NCBI RefSeq assembly: GCF_000269965.1
Contig: NC_017219.1
Coordinates: 682,001 to 746,000 of the forward strand
Direction: 5' to 3'
DNA: 64,000 nucleotides
From: Bifidobacterium longum subsp. infantis ATCC 15697 = JCM 1222 = DSM 20088
Lineage (GTDB): Bacteria; Actinomycetota; Actinomycetes; Actinomycetales; Bifidobacteriaceae
Below, piece by piece: positions 42,545 to 51,874 of this stretch (position 1 is the stretch's first letter; each line of letters begins with the position of its first letter). The notes beneath the pieces were generated by a model that saw nothing but the letters and a program-made list of their open reading frames with translations, searched no databases and had not been told where the DNA came from. The position numbers were made by a program, and so were the translations under genes.

Positions 42545-43361
42545 CGGCCGCGGCAACCATGGCACGTCGCTGCTCGGCCGCATCGCGAACCGTGTCGGCG
42601 AAGAGCTTTCCGTTCCGCCGCGCACGGCCAAGGAACGGTTCCGTCATGAGCTCAAATATCTGATCTCATACGCGCAAAAAGCCGATTTGAATGTGCGCAT
42701 GGCACCGCTGCTTGGCCTTGACAAGCATGCGGGTAATGGCGGCTATATGATTCGCAGCCTGTACTTCGACGATTATTGGAACACCGCGTATCAGGAAAAA
42801 GTCGACGGTGTGCTGCTGCGCAAGAAATACCGTATTCGCATCTACGATTACAGCGACCGCGTGATCAAACTGGAACGCAAACGCAAAAGCGACAGTTGGA
42901 TTTACAAGGAGGATGCGCCGCTCACCCATGAGCAGTTCGACCGCATTCTTGCCGGCGATTACGAGTTTTTGCGCGACAGCGAGCATCAATTGTGCCGCGA
43001 GTTTTATGTGGAATGCATGTGCAATGTGTTGCGTCCGCGTGTGATCGTCGATTATGAGCGCGAACCGTGGATTCTTGACGCTGGTACCGTGCGTGTCACT
43101 TTCGATATGAATGTGCGTGCGGCGGTTGGAGGATTCGATATTTTCGACTCCACACTGCCGGTATTGCCCGTGCTTGAGCCTGGAAAACTGGTGATGGAAG
43201 TCAAATTCACTGAATTCCTGCCGCAGATGGTACGCGATCTGTTGCCGGGCAAAGCTCAGGAGTTGACGTCGGCTTCGAAATACGTGCTCTGTTATGACAA
43301 AGCCTCGTATTTGCGGGGATTCGGCTACTGGCAGGAAGGTTGGAGCGTGCCGAGCCTGTAA
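42537..43361 (+). CDS. VTC-domain protein (polyphosphate polymerase-like)
   Basis: 274 residues from ATG 42537, overlapping the cotH stop by 8 bp. The VTC tunnel fold is readable: RFRHELKYLISYAQKADLNV, SLYFDDYWNTAYQEKVDGVL, RKKYRIRIYDYSDRVIKLER, RPRVIVDYEREPW and KLVMEVKFTEFLP, which supply the basic and acidic residues that hold ATP, metal and polyphosphate in yeast Vtc4. Bacterial VTC genes often sit with cotH and DUF4956 genes, as here. Whether it makes polyphosphate or another phosphate polymer is unknown. Confidence 0.85.
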   Translation: MSSGRGNHGTSLLGRIANRVGEELSVPPRTAKERFRHELKYLISYAQKADLNVRMAPLLGLDKHAGNGGYMIRSLYFDDYWNTAYQEKVDGVLLRKKYRIRIYDYSDRVIKLERKRKSDSWIYKEDAPLTHEQFDRILAGDYEFLRDSEHQLCREFYVECMCNVLRPRVIVDYEREPWILDAGTVRVTFDMNVRAAVGGFDIFDSTLPVLPVLEPGKLVMEVKFTEFLPQMVRDLLPGKAQELTSASKYVLCYDKASYLRGFGYWQEGWSVPSL

Positions 43362-43453
43362 AGCCGAGCCTGTAATCAGCTGACATTTCGGCTGGCGTAT
43401 CCCGAAACAATACACGTTACGAATCAAGGAAGTAACAGAGAAAGAGCAGCGTT

Positions 43454-44119
43454 ATGAGCGTTAATGACATGATCAAAAAGTCGGTGCTGAAATCCTTCAC
43501 CCAATACAATGTGCCCAAAATGGCGTTGGCATTGCTGGTGGCGTTGATCGTCGGCATCATCATCTACTACGTGTACCGCCGTTTCTACACGGGCGTGGTG
43601 TATTCGCGCAGTTTCGCGGTCACATTGGTGGGCATGTCCGTGCTCACCTGCATGGTCACGTTGTCCATCAGTACGAATATCGTGATTTCCCTAGGTATGG
43701 TCGGTGCGTTGTCGATTGTGCGTTACCGTACCGCGGTCAAGGATCCGATGGATTTGCTGTATTTGTTCTGGTCGATTACTTCAGGTATTGCGGCGGGTGC
43801 TGGCATGTATGTGCTGGTGATTGTGGCCGGATTGGTGATGATCGGCATGTTGGCGTTGTTCTATTCGCATCAGGACAAGGGTCGCGTGTACATTGCGGTG
43901 ATCCATTATGTGGGCGATATGGTTGGCGATGAGATCACGCGCGCGTTCGGACGTACCAAATTCTTCGTCAAATCCAAAACCATGCGTAGCGAACGCACGG
44001 AAATGGCCGTTGAAGTGTTTTGCGACGACAAGGATATGACGTTCGCCGAACGTATCCGTGCGATTGACGGCGTCGAGGACGTCACACTGATACAGTACAA
44101 CGGCGAATACCACGGATAG
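43454..44119 (+). CDS. DUF4956 membrane protein
   Basis: 221 residues. Four membrane helices in the first 140 residues (MALALLVALIVGIIIYYVY; FAVTLVGMSVLTCMVTLSIS; GMVGALSIVRYRTAVKDPMD, the family signature; GIAAGAGMYVLVIVAGLVMI) and a cytosolic ACT-like tail (MTFAERIRAIDGVEDVTLIQ). Function unknown. Tight co-occurrence with VTC and CotH genes suggests a membrane partner for the VTC polymerase (inference). GTTACG-rich 92-bp gap upstream. Confidence 0.85.
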   Translation: MSVNDMIKKSVLKSFTQYNVPKMALALLVALIVGIIIYYVYRRFYTGVVYSRSFAVTLVGMSVLTCMVTLSISTNIVISLGMVGALSIVRYRTAVKDPMDLLYLFWSITSGIAAGAGMYVLVIVAGLVMIGMLALFYSHQDKGRVYIAVIHYVGDMVGDEITRAFGRTKFFVKSKTMRSERTEMAVEVFCDDKDMTFAERIRAIDGVEDVTLIQYNGEYHG

Positions 44120-44143
44120 TTTTTTCGACGAGGGGAGGACCGA

Positions 44144-46321
44144 GTGACCGACATGCCAGAAATGGGCGGAATGCCGTCCGACAACGAGCTGGTGCCTTTC
44201 TTCACATTCGAAGACATCGATCATGCGCTCGAAAACGGCGAATTCTGCTGTTATCTGCAGCCTAAATGCAATGCGGAGACAGGAACCATTGTAGGAGCTG
44301 AGGCGTTGGTGCGCTGGAATCACCCCAAATATGGCGTGATTCCCCCAAGATGGTTCGTCCCGGTATTGGAAAGAGCCGGGCGTATCTGCCATGTGGATAT
44401 GTTCGTATGGCGCTTCGTGGTTGAGATGCTGGGCAGATGGGAGCGTGAAGGACGCAATCTGGTACCGGTTTCCGTGAACGTGTCCATGATGGATATCGAC
44501 CAGATGGATGTGGCCGACATGATCGGCGGACTGTTGAACGAATATGACGTCGACGCGCGTCTGTTGCGGGTGGAAATCACCGAAAGCACCGTGGCGAAAA
44601 ACCTGTCCATGGTGAAGGACACCATCCGTAAACTGCATGCGAGAGGCATCGTGGTGCTGATGGATGATTTCGGTTCGGCATATTCCTCGCTGAACATGCT
44701 CAAAGACATTAATGTCGATATGATCAAACTGGACACGAAGTTCATCGAGCTGAGCAAGGAGAATGCCGGTAAAGGCGTGAAAATCATCCAATCCATAATT
44801 GTGATGGCTAAGAAGCTGCATCTGATGGTCATCGCCGAGGGCGCCCAGACCAAGGAACAGGTCGATTGGCTGGAAGCAGTCGGATGCGGATACATCCAAG
44901 GGTATTATTTCTACCCTCCACTGCCGGTGAAACGGATGGAAACGCTGTTGGCCGAGCGTGCCGACGGTCGGCACTATTGGGATATGCCGTGCGATTACCT
45001 GGATCGCGGTCATGTGACCGTCAACGGCCGGGTGCTGTTGGGAGTCTCCGCGTTGGCGGCCGACGCCTTTGAAATCCTGGCTGATGGTCTGGCGGAAATA
45101 TCTCGGTTGAATGTGGCGACAGGCGAATACCGTGCCATCAAACGAGATGGGGTGATTCCCGATCCGGAAGTCGACGAATTCGGCGCCTACATGCGTGCGG
45201 TGACCGCCAGCCGGGTGGTGCATCCTGACGATGTCGGACGATTTCTCGCCGATCTGAATTTGTCTTCGATCCGGGAACGGCTATACAGGCAGGAAACCGT
45301 GCTGGGGATATACCGCAGCGAGATATTGGCCAAAACCGGCGTAGTCACATTCGCGGCGGTTCCCACTCACGCATGCTCCCCATCCGACCCTTGGGCTGTG
45401 GTGCTGGTCGGACGGAATCTGCCCATGGGACTATTGGCATGCAGTGATGCCGATAATTACCGCAGGGACTCGCTTACGGGACTACTCAACCGCAATGCCT
45501 ACGATAACGATTTGGAGTGCATCCAGGCCCCGCATGACAAGCCGTTGACGGTGGTGTACGTCGACATGAATGGACTGCATGAAATCAACAACCATTTGGG
45601 ACATGCCAAGGGCGATTCAGTGTTGTGCTGCCTTGCGAATGCGATGCGTGCCTGCTTCGGGGACGACAGGATCTACCGCATCGGAGGTGATGAGTTCGTG
45701 ATTATCAGCTGCAACCATACAGTGAGCCAAAGTATGCGTCGGATGGCGCGTATGCGTCGGGATTTTCTGAAAGGTGATTGGGATATATCCGTAGGCATGG
45801 CCGAATCCGATGATGGAGGGGATCTTCCAGACCTCATCAAGCAGGCGGAAATCCGTATGCGCCAGGACAAGAAACAGCATTACGTCAATGGTGGAGGCAA
45901 ACGCCAGCTCCGCATGCTCAACAACCAGCTTGAGAATATTCTGGTGCGCAATGGGGATGTGAGAATGCTGCTTGAATATCTGAATGTACGTTATCCGGTG
46001 TCATTTATCGTCAATCTGAATACCGATACGCAGCGTTCGATCATGGTGCCCGATTTCTTTCAGCGTATGCTTGATGGTCATGGCGGTTCCTTCCGCGAAG
46101 CATTACGTGAGTTTTGCTGTGTGAGGGTTGTTCCCGAATATCAAGAAGGTCTCCTGCGACTGCTTGACTACGATGTCGTCCGTAGCCGGCTCAAGTCGGA
46201 AGGTGCAGTGCAATGCGGTTACGTGAGGAACGACGGTGAGCGGTTCATGTTGACGATTCTTACCGACAGCAGATCCGCGGACGAGACCATGTGGGTGTTC
46301 GAACATAAGGTGCTGCCGTAG
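44144..46321 (+). CDS. EAL-GGDEF cyclic-di-GMP turnover protein
   Basis: 725 residues, GTG start after GAGGGGAGGAC. Domain order is EAL first (about 20-270): AEALVRWNHPKYGVIPP, VSVNVSMMDI, VEITES, LMDDFGSAYSSLNML, IKLDTKFIELS, IAEGAQTKEQ, so all phosphodiesterase residues seem present. A middle region (about 300-430) is followed by GGDEF (about 440-580) with an intact RIGGDEFVII at about 514. The inhibitory RxxD site is lost (FGDD at that position). The C-terminal 120 residues are unassigned. No membrane segment. It could both make and degrade c-di-GMP, and it is the last gene of the operon whose first gene encodes the receptor. Confidence 0.9.
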   Translation: MTDMPEMGGMPSDNELVPFFTFEDIDHALENGEFCCYLQPKCNAETGTIVGAEALVRWNHPKYGVIPPRWFVPVLERAGRICHVDMFVWRFVVEMLGRWEREGRNLVPVSVNVSMMDIDQMDVADMIGGLLNEYDVDARLLRVEITESTVAKNLSMVKDTIRKLHARGIVVLMDDFGSAYSSLNMLKDINVDMIKLDTKFIELSKENAGKGVKIIQSIIVMAKKLHLMVIAEGAQTKEQVDWLEAVGCGYIQGYYFYPPLPVKRMETLLAERADGRHYWDMPCDYLDRGHVTVNGRVLLGVSALAADAFEILADGLAEISRLNVATGEYRAIKRDGVIPDPEVDEFGAYMRAVTASRVVHPDDVGRFLADLNLSSIRERLYRQETVLGIYRSEILAKTGVVTFAAVPTHACSPSDPWAVVLVGRNLPMGLLACSDADNYRRDSLTGLLNRNAYDNDLECIQAPHDKPLTVVYVDMNGLHEINNHLGHAKGDSVLCCLANAMRACFGDDRIYRIGGDEFVIISCNHTVSQSMRRMARMRRDFLKGDWDISVGMAESDDGGDLPDLIKQAEIRMRQDKKQHYVNGGGKRQLRMLNNQLENILVRNGDVRMLLEYLNVRYPVSFIVNLNTDTQRSIMVPDFFQRMLDGHGGSFREALREFCCVRVVPEYQEGLLRLLDYDVVRSRLKSEGAVQCGYVRNDGERFMLTILTDSRSADETMWVFEHKVLP

Positions 46322-46325
46322 CGGA

Positions 46326-46439
46326 AGGCTCGAGACCCTCAGAGGCATAGCCCTGGGATTCCGCAACCTCGACACCACCATCACCAGAAGCCTGCTGCAC
46401 GCCGGCGGCTTCAGGCACGCCATCCAAACCCGCCTCTGA
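46326..46439 (+). pseudogene. C-terminal remnant of an ISL3-family transposase
   Basis: The frame reads LETLRGIALGFRNLDTTITR then SLLHAGGFRHAIQTRL and a stop, the end of ISL3 transposases in actinobacteria. Everything upstream is absent; it abuts the end of the EAL-GGDEF gene. The rest of the gap to 46626 holds no gene I can support. Confidence 0.75.
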
Positions 46440-46626
46440 CACATGCCCCTACACGCCAAAATCGGAAAAGCTGGAAATACTACAACGCGCCGATTGTTGT
46501 ATGTGCAACTTTTGTATATGGGTCTCTTGATTATGAATTTGAACATCAAACGCTCCCTCAGTCACCTGTGGTGATGGCTCCCGATCAAGACGGAGCGGAG
46601 GTTGCTGACACGAAGGAGGAGAACGA

Positions 46627-48585
46627 ATGAGCGATACCGCAGAGGCAATCGCGCAGGCGCGCAAAGCCGTCGAACCGGACAAGCCCAAACATGTACTGCG
46701 CACGCTGGGCCATTCGATTCGTGAATACAAGAAAGCCAGCATCCTGGCTCCGGTGTTCGTGGCGGTCGAAGGTATTCTGGAAATCCTGATTCCGACCATC
46801 ATGGCTTCGCTGATCGATGAGGGTATCACCGGTGGCAGCATGCCGGCCACCGTCAAGTTCGGCGTGATTCTGCTGGTGTGCGCGATGGTTTCGCTGGGTG
46901 CCGGCTTCCTGTCCGGAAAGTACGCGGCTGTGGCCGGCGCGGGCTTCGCCAAGAACCTGCGCAAGGACCAGTTCGAGAAGGTGCAGGGCTTCAGCTTCAC
47001 CAACATCGACCGGTTCTCCACCGGTTCGATCGTGACCCGACTGACCACCGACGTGACGAACCTGCAGAACGCCTACATGATGATCATTCGTCTGGGCGTG
47101 CGTGCCCCGATCATGGTGGTCGTAGCCTGGCTGTTCTCGTTCCGTATCTCCCCGTCGATTTCCATGGTGTTCCTGGCCTGCATCCCGATTCTGGCCATCG
47201 GCCTGTGCGGTCTGGTCGTGCTCGTGCACCCCGTGTTCGAGCGCGTGTTTCACACCTACGATGCGTTGAACAACGTGGTCGACGAGAACCTGCAGGGCAT
47301 CCGCGTGGTCAAGTCCTATAACCGCGAATCCTTCGAGGTCTCCAAGTTCGGCCGCATCTCCCAGCGCATCTTCAAGGACTTCACCAAGGCCGAACGCATC
47401 ATGAGCTTCAACATGCCGATCATGATGGTGTGCGTCTACGCCTCGATGATTCTCATCGCATGGATGGGCGCGCGGCAGATCGTCGCTTCCGGCAATAATG
47501 CGGCGTTGGGCCTGTCCACCGGCGAGCTGACTTCGCTGGTCACCTATGCCATGCAGATTCTTATGGCCATAATGATGCTGTCCATGATTTTCGTCATGGT
47601 GATTATTTCTCAGGCTTCTGCCGAGCGTATCTGCCAGGTGCTGCAGGAGGAAAGCACGGTGCAGAACCCGGCTCACCCGGTGACTGACATGGCCGACGGC
47701 TCCATCGAATTCGACCACGTCACCTTCCGCTACTCCGACAGTTCCGAAAAGCCCGTGCTTGACGACATCAACCTGAAGATTCGTTCCGGCATGACCATCG
47801 GCATCGTCGGCGGTACTGGTTCGGCAAAGTCGTCTCTGGTACAGCTGGTGCCGCGACTGTACGACGTGAGCTCTGGCTCGCTCAAGGTCGGCGGCGTGGA
47901 CGTGCGCGACTATGACATTGAGGCGCTGCGCGATCAGGTGGCCATGGTGTTGCAGAAGAACGTGCTGTTCTCCGGCACTATTGCCGAAAACCTCAGGTGG
48001 GGCGACCCGAATGCCACCGATGAGGAGATTCGCCATGCCGCGCAGCTCGCGCAGGCCGATGGATTCGTTCAGGAATTCCCCGATAAGTACGACACGTACA
48101 TCGAGCAGGGCGGCGCCAATGTGTCCGGCGGACAGCGCCAGCGCCTGTGCATCGCCCGTGCGCTGCTGAAGAAGCCGAAGATTCTGATTCTCGACGATTC
48201 GACCAGCGCCGTCGATACCAAGACGGACAAGCTGATCCGCGCCGCATTCCACAACGAGATTCCGGACACCACGAAGATCATCATTGCCCAGCGCGTGGCC
48301 TCCGTGCAGGAATCCGACATGATTCTGGTGATGGATTCCGGCCGTATCATGGCCTCCGGCACGCACGAGGAACTGCTCACCACTTGTGATGAATACCGTT
48401 CCATTTACGAATCCCAGACCAAGAACCAGGCTAAGACCGAAGAACTGGCCGCTGCCGAACAGGCTGCTGAGTCATCTACCGCTGAGCCGTCCGAAACCGT
48501 GACGGTGACAGTGACCATGCCCACGGCCGATACCAGCGCAGTTGATACCAATGCAGCCGATACCCAGGAAGGAGAAGCACGATGA
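46627..48585 (+). CDS. ABC exporter half-transporter A (degenerate catalytic site)
   Basis: 652 residues, ATG after GAAGGAGGAGAACGA. Six membrane helices (about 35-320) and an NBD: Walker A GGTGSAKSS (about 395-402), Q-loop MVLQKNVLF, signature NVSGGQRQRLCIARAL, Walker B ILILDDSTSAVDTKTD. The residue after the Walker B Asp is Asp rather than catalytic Glu, as in the asymmetric subunits of heterodimeric exporters such as TM287/288 or BmrCD. The Thr/Ala-rich tail (TVTVTVTMPTADTSAVDTNA) is low complexity. Probable multidrug or lipid export with the next gene. Confidence 0.9.
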   Translation: MSDTAEAIAQARKAVEPDKPKHVLRTLGHSIREYKKASILAPVFVAVEGILEILIPTIMASLIDEGITGGSMPATVKFGVILLVCAMVSLGAGFLSGKYAAVAGAGFAKNLRKDQFEKVQGFSFTNIDRFSTGSIVTRLTTDVTNLQNAYMMIIRLGVRAPIMVVVAWLFSFRISPSISMVFLACIPILAIGLCGLVVLVHPVFERVFHTYDALNNVVDENLQGIRVVKSYNRESFEVSKFGRISQRIFKDFTKAERIMSFNMPIMMVCVYASMILIAWMGARQIVASGNNAALGLSTGELTSLVTYAMQILMAIMMLSMIFVMVIISQASAERICQVLQEESTVQNPAHPVTDMADGSIEFDHVTFRYSDSSEKPVLDDINLKIRSGMTIGIVGGTGSAKSSLVQLVPRLYDVSSGSLKVGGVDVRDYDIEALRDQVAMVLQKNVLFSGTIAENLRWGDPNATDEEIRHAAQLAQADGFVQEFPDKYDTYIEQGGANVSGGQRQRLCIARALLKKPKILILDDSTSAVDTKTDKLIRAAFHNEIPDTTKIIIAQRVASVQESDMILVMDSGRIMASGTHEELLTTCDEYRSIYESQTKNQAKTEELAAAEQAAESSTAEPSETVTVTVTMPTADTSAVDTNAADTQEGEAR

Positions 48586-50597
48586 GCAACGACCAGAGTT
48601 TCAAGAATCGCGAGCCCGCCATGGGCAAAGCCGACCCCGGAACCATCAAGCGCATCTTCGGCTACATCTTCCAATACAAATTGCGCGTTATCGCCATCGT
48701 GGTGTGCATTTTGGTCGGTGCCGCCGCGCAGGCCGGATCCGCGCTGTTCCTCCAATCGCTGATTGACACTTACATCCTGCCGATGGTGGGGGAATCGAAC
48801 CCCGACTGGGCTCCGTTGCTGCGCGCCATCAGTCTGATGGGCTGCCTGTATGTGGCTGGTATCGTGACATCCTGGGCTTGGCAGTGGCTGATCATCACCG
48901 TTGAACAGGGCACGCTCAAGAAGATTCGTGACGATATGTTCGCCCATCAGCAGAAGCTGCCGATTCGCTACTTCGACAGCCACGAGCACGGCGACATCAT
49001 GAGCCACTACACCAACGACACCGATACGCTGCGCCAGGCCATCTCGCAGTCGTTCCCGCAGATGTTCTCCTCGATTATCTCCGCGGCCGCGGCGCTGCTG
49101 TCCATGCTGTGGCTGTCCATTCCGTTCACCGCGTTCGTAATCGTGTTCACCGTTCTGCTCTACTTCATCGTGCGCAAGATCGTGAGCCGCTCCGGCCGCT
49201 ACTTCGTCAAGCAGCAGCAGTGGATCGGCGACGTGAACGCCTTCGTGGAGGAATCCGTCAACGGCCAGAAGGTCATCAAGGTCTTCAACCATGAGGACGC
49301 CACCCAGAAGACATTTGACGAAAAGAACGAGGAACTCTTCGAGGCGTCCGCCGAAGCGAACACCTGGGGCAACGCCACCATGCCGGTCGTCGGCAACATG
49401 GGCTACCTGCTCTACATCCTGCTCGCCATCGTCGGTGCCGCCGTCTCGCTGGCCGGCGTCAACGACATCGGCCTGACCGGCGTCAAGCCGCTCACCCTCG
49501 GCACGCTCGTCTCCCTGCTGACCCTATCCCGCTCGTTCATCAACCCGATCGGCCAGGTCTCCCAGCAGCTGACCATGGTGATGATGGCGCTCGCCGGCGC
49601 CTCCCGTATCTTCAAGCTGATGGACGAACCCATCGAGGAAGACAAGGGCACCGTGACGCTCGTCAACGTGGAACTTGGCGAGGATGGCCGCACCATGACC
49701 GAAGTCGACCACGAGACCGGCCACTGGGCATGGAAGCGTGAGGTCGGCGACGACGGTACGAGGTCTCTGAAGGCCGCAGAAAAGCTGCGCGGTTCCGCCT
49801 GCGAGGTGGCGATGAAGGCCAAGGAGCAGGCGATCACCTCGCCTGATGGGCGTTATACGCTGCTGCGCGGCGACGTGCGCTTCACCAACGTGACCTTCGG
49901 CTACAACCCGGACAAGCCGGTGCTGCACGACATCACCTGGTTCGCCAAGCCCGGCCAGAAGATCGCGCTCGTCGGCGCCACCGGTGCCGGCAAGACCACC
50001 GTGACCAACCTCATCAACCGGTTCTACGACATCCAGCAAGGTCAGATTCTATATGATGGCATCTCCGTGGCCGGCATCAAGAAGCCTGATTTGCGCAGGT
50101 CTTTGGGCATTGTGCTGCAGGACGTGAACCTGTTCACCGGTACCGTGATGGACAACATCCGTTACGGCCGCCTGAACGCCACCGATGAGGAATGCATCGA
50201 GGCCGCGCGTCTGGTCAATGCGGACAGCTTCATCCGCATGCTGCCCGAGGGATACAACACGGTGCTCGAAGGCGACGGTTCCGGCCTGTCCCAGGGCCAG
50301 CGCCAGCTGATTTCCATTGCCCGTGCGGCGGTGGCCGATCCGCCCGCGCTGATCCTTGACGAGGCCACGTCCTCGATTGATACGCGCACTGAAGAGGTTG
50401 TGCAAGCTGGTATGGATAACCTGATGAAGGGCCGTACGGTCTTCGTCATCGCCCACCGCCTGTCCACCGTGCGCAACTCCGATGTGATCATGGTGCTCGA
50501 CCATGGCAACATCATCGAGCGCGGCTCGCATGACGAGCTGATCGCGCAGAAGGGCGAGTACTACCAGCTGTACACCGGCGCGGTGGAACTGGAGTAG
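48582..50597 (+). CDS. ABC exporter half-transporter B (canonical NBD)
   Basis: 671 residues; ATGA overlap with the previous gene. Six-helix membrane domain, an insert rich in charged residues between it and the NBD (about 355-415: VELGEDGRTMTEVDHETGHW), then Walker A VGATGAGKTTVTNLI, signature GLSQGQRQLISIARA and Walker B ALILDEATSSIDTRTEE with the catalytic Glu. Forms a heterodimer with subunit A, in which only one of the two ATP sites hydrolyses fully. Substrate is not readable. Confidence 0.92.
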   Translation: MSNDQSFKNREPAMGKADPGTIKRIFGYIFQYKLRVIAIVVCILVGAAAQAGSALFLQSLIDTYILPMVGESNPDWAPLLRAISLMGCLYVAGIVTSWAWQWLIITVEQGTLKKIRDDMFAHQQKLPIRYFDSHEHGDIMSHYTNDTDTLRQAISQSFPQMFSSIISAAAALLSMLWLSIPFTAFVIVFTVLLYFIVRKIVSRSGRYFVKQQQWIGDVNAFVEESVNGQKVIKVFNHEDATQKTFDEKNEELFEASAEANTWGNATMPVVGNMGYLLYILLAIVGAAVSLAGVNDIGLTGVKPLTLGTLVSLLTLSRSFINPIGQVSQQLTMVMMALAGASRIFKLMDEPIEEDKGTVTLVNVELGEDGRTMTEVDHETGHWAWKREVGDDGTRSLKAAEKLRGSACEVAMKAKEQAITSPDGRYTLLRGDVRFTNVTFGYNPDKPVLHDITWFAKPGQKIALVGATGAGKTTVTNLINRFYDIQQGQILYDGISVAGIKKPDLRRSLGIVLQDVNLFTGTVMDNIRYGRLNATDEECIEAARLVNADSFIRMLPEGYNTVLEGDGSGLSQGQRQLISIARAAVADPPALILDEATSSIDTRTEEVVQAGMDNLMKGRTVFVIAHRLSTVRNSDVIMVLDHGNIIERGSHDELIAQKGEYYQLYTGAVELE

Positions 50598-50611
50598 CCG
50601 GTACGCCAGCA

Positions 50612-50672
50612 AAAACCGCACCTCGATTATCGGGTTGAAGCAATTCTCATCCGGTGGTTGAGGTGCGGTTTT
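50612..50672 (+). terminator. Terminator of the ABC exporter operon
   Basis: 13-bp perfect arms AAAACCGCACCTC and GAGGTGCGGTTTT with a 35-nt loop, ending in TTTTCT. Lies 14 bp after the stop. Confidence 0.75.
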
Positions 50673-50776
50673 CTATGTTGAGAGCCGTGTGTTGGCGCAG
50701 GATTACGAATATTGGCGGTGAAAAGAGTACATTTGAATTGTTGCTTTGACGATGTATCGGCCGCAAGGAGGGGACT

Positions 50777-51817
50777 ATGGCGTTCGTGACGTTGAAGGAT
50801 GTTGCTCAACGTGCCGGTGTGTCGGCTGCTGCTGTTTCCCAGATACTTCACAATAAAGGCCGCTTTTCTAGCGATACGCGACAGTTGGTGCTGAAAACTG
50901 TTGAGGAAATGGGGTATGTGCCCGATCAACGTGCTCGCTCCATGCGCTCGTCGGATACTAAGACTGTTGGCCTGCTGGTTCCTGATTTGCGCAATCCGTA
51001 TTTCGCCGATCTGGTTGCTTCGATGGAGGATGAACTCTACCGGCATGGGGTCTCCACTCTGATTGGCACGTCTTCGGAAAGCGTGGAACGCCAGGATGTG
51101 TTTATCGAGAATCTTTTGGGCCAACGTATTGATGGGGCTATCGTCGTACCGCAGGGTGTGAAATCCCCCGGAGTGCAATCGTTGATACAACGAGACTTGC
51201 CGTTGGTGTTCGTTGATCGTCGCGTTCCCGGTGTCGAGTCGGTGCCGTTTGTGGTTTCTGATCCATATACGGGAATTCGTGAGGCTCTTGAAGAACTGGT
51301 GCGTCTGGGCCATCGACATGTGGGCTATATGTCTCATCCTTCGCTCGAATCGTTCAGTATTGACGAACGAGAGACCGCATTTCGGGAAGCTGCCGCCGAT
51401 GTGCTTGCTGACGGCGATGGCGTTGTCGCAGCTTGCGACTCCACTTATGAATCGCGTGCCGCTGCGGTAGAGATGCTGCTGGGTGCAGGGGTGAGCGCAA
51501 TATTGTGCGCATATTCGCCGGATGCGTTCACGGTGATTGGACTGCTGCATGACCGCGGGGTGGCGATTGGCGAACGCATGTCGTTGGTGTCGTTCGATGA
51601 TATTTCGGCGTTTACCGTGATGACGCCGCGCATCGCCGTGATTTCCCAACAGGCGGATTTGATGGGGAAGCAGGGTGTGGAGCTATTGCTGCAACTCATC
51701 CGTTCGGGATCCATGGATGGCGGCATCACGCATTCCGTGCCCACGATGTTCATCAAACGCGAATCTGTGGGTGAGGTTAGTTCCGCGTCCGTCGCCAATC
51801 AATCAGCGGAAGTGTGA
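50777..51817 (+). CDS. LacI-family regulator of the ribonucleoside operon
   Basis: 346 residues, ATG after AAGGAGGGGAC. HTH at the N-terminus (TLKDVAQRAGVSAAAVSQIL, then HNKGRFSSDTRQLV) and a periplasmic-binding-protein-like effector domain (TVGLLVPDLRNPYFADLVAS; SVESVPFVVSDPY-type pocket; SLVSFDDISAFTVMTPRIAV). The downstream genes hydrolyse, import and phosphorylate nucleosides or ribose, so the inducer is probably ribose or a nucleoside. Likely binds the inverted repeat at 51885-51933. Confidence 0.9.
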   Translation: MAFVTLKDVAQRAGVSAAAVSQILHNKGRFSSDTRQLVLKTVEEMGYVPDQRARSMRSSDTKTVGLLVPDLRNPYFADLVASMEDELYRHGVSTLIGTSSESVERQDVFIENLLGQRIDGAIVVPQGVKSPGVQSLIQRDLPLVFVDRRVPGVESVPFVVSDPYTGIREALEELVRLGHRHVGYMSHPSLESFSIDERETAFREAAADVLADGDGVVAACDSTYESRAAAVEMLLGAGVSAILCAYSPDAFTVIGLLHDRGVAIGERMSLVSFDDISAFTVMTPRIAVISQQADLMGKQGVELLLQLIRSGSMDGGITHSVPTMFIKRESVGEVSSASVANQSAEV

Positions 51818-51874
51818 TTCAAGCGGCTTCGAGAGGAATGCGCGGATACCTTTGACGCGCAGGTAGATGAGGCA

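Noticed and set aside
43781..45223. 480-codon minus-strand frame
   Set aside because: Antisense of DUF4956 and EAL domains; His-rich shadow with no motif.
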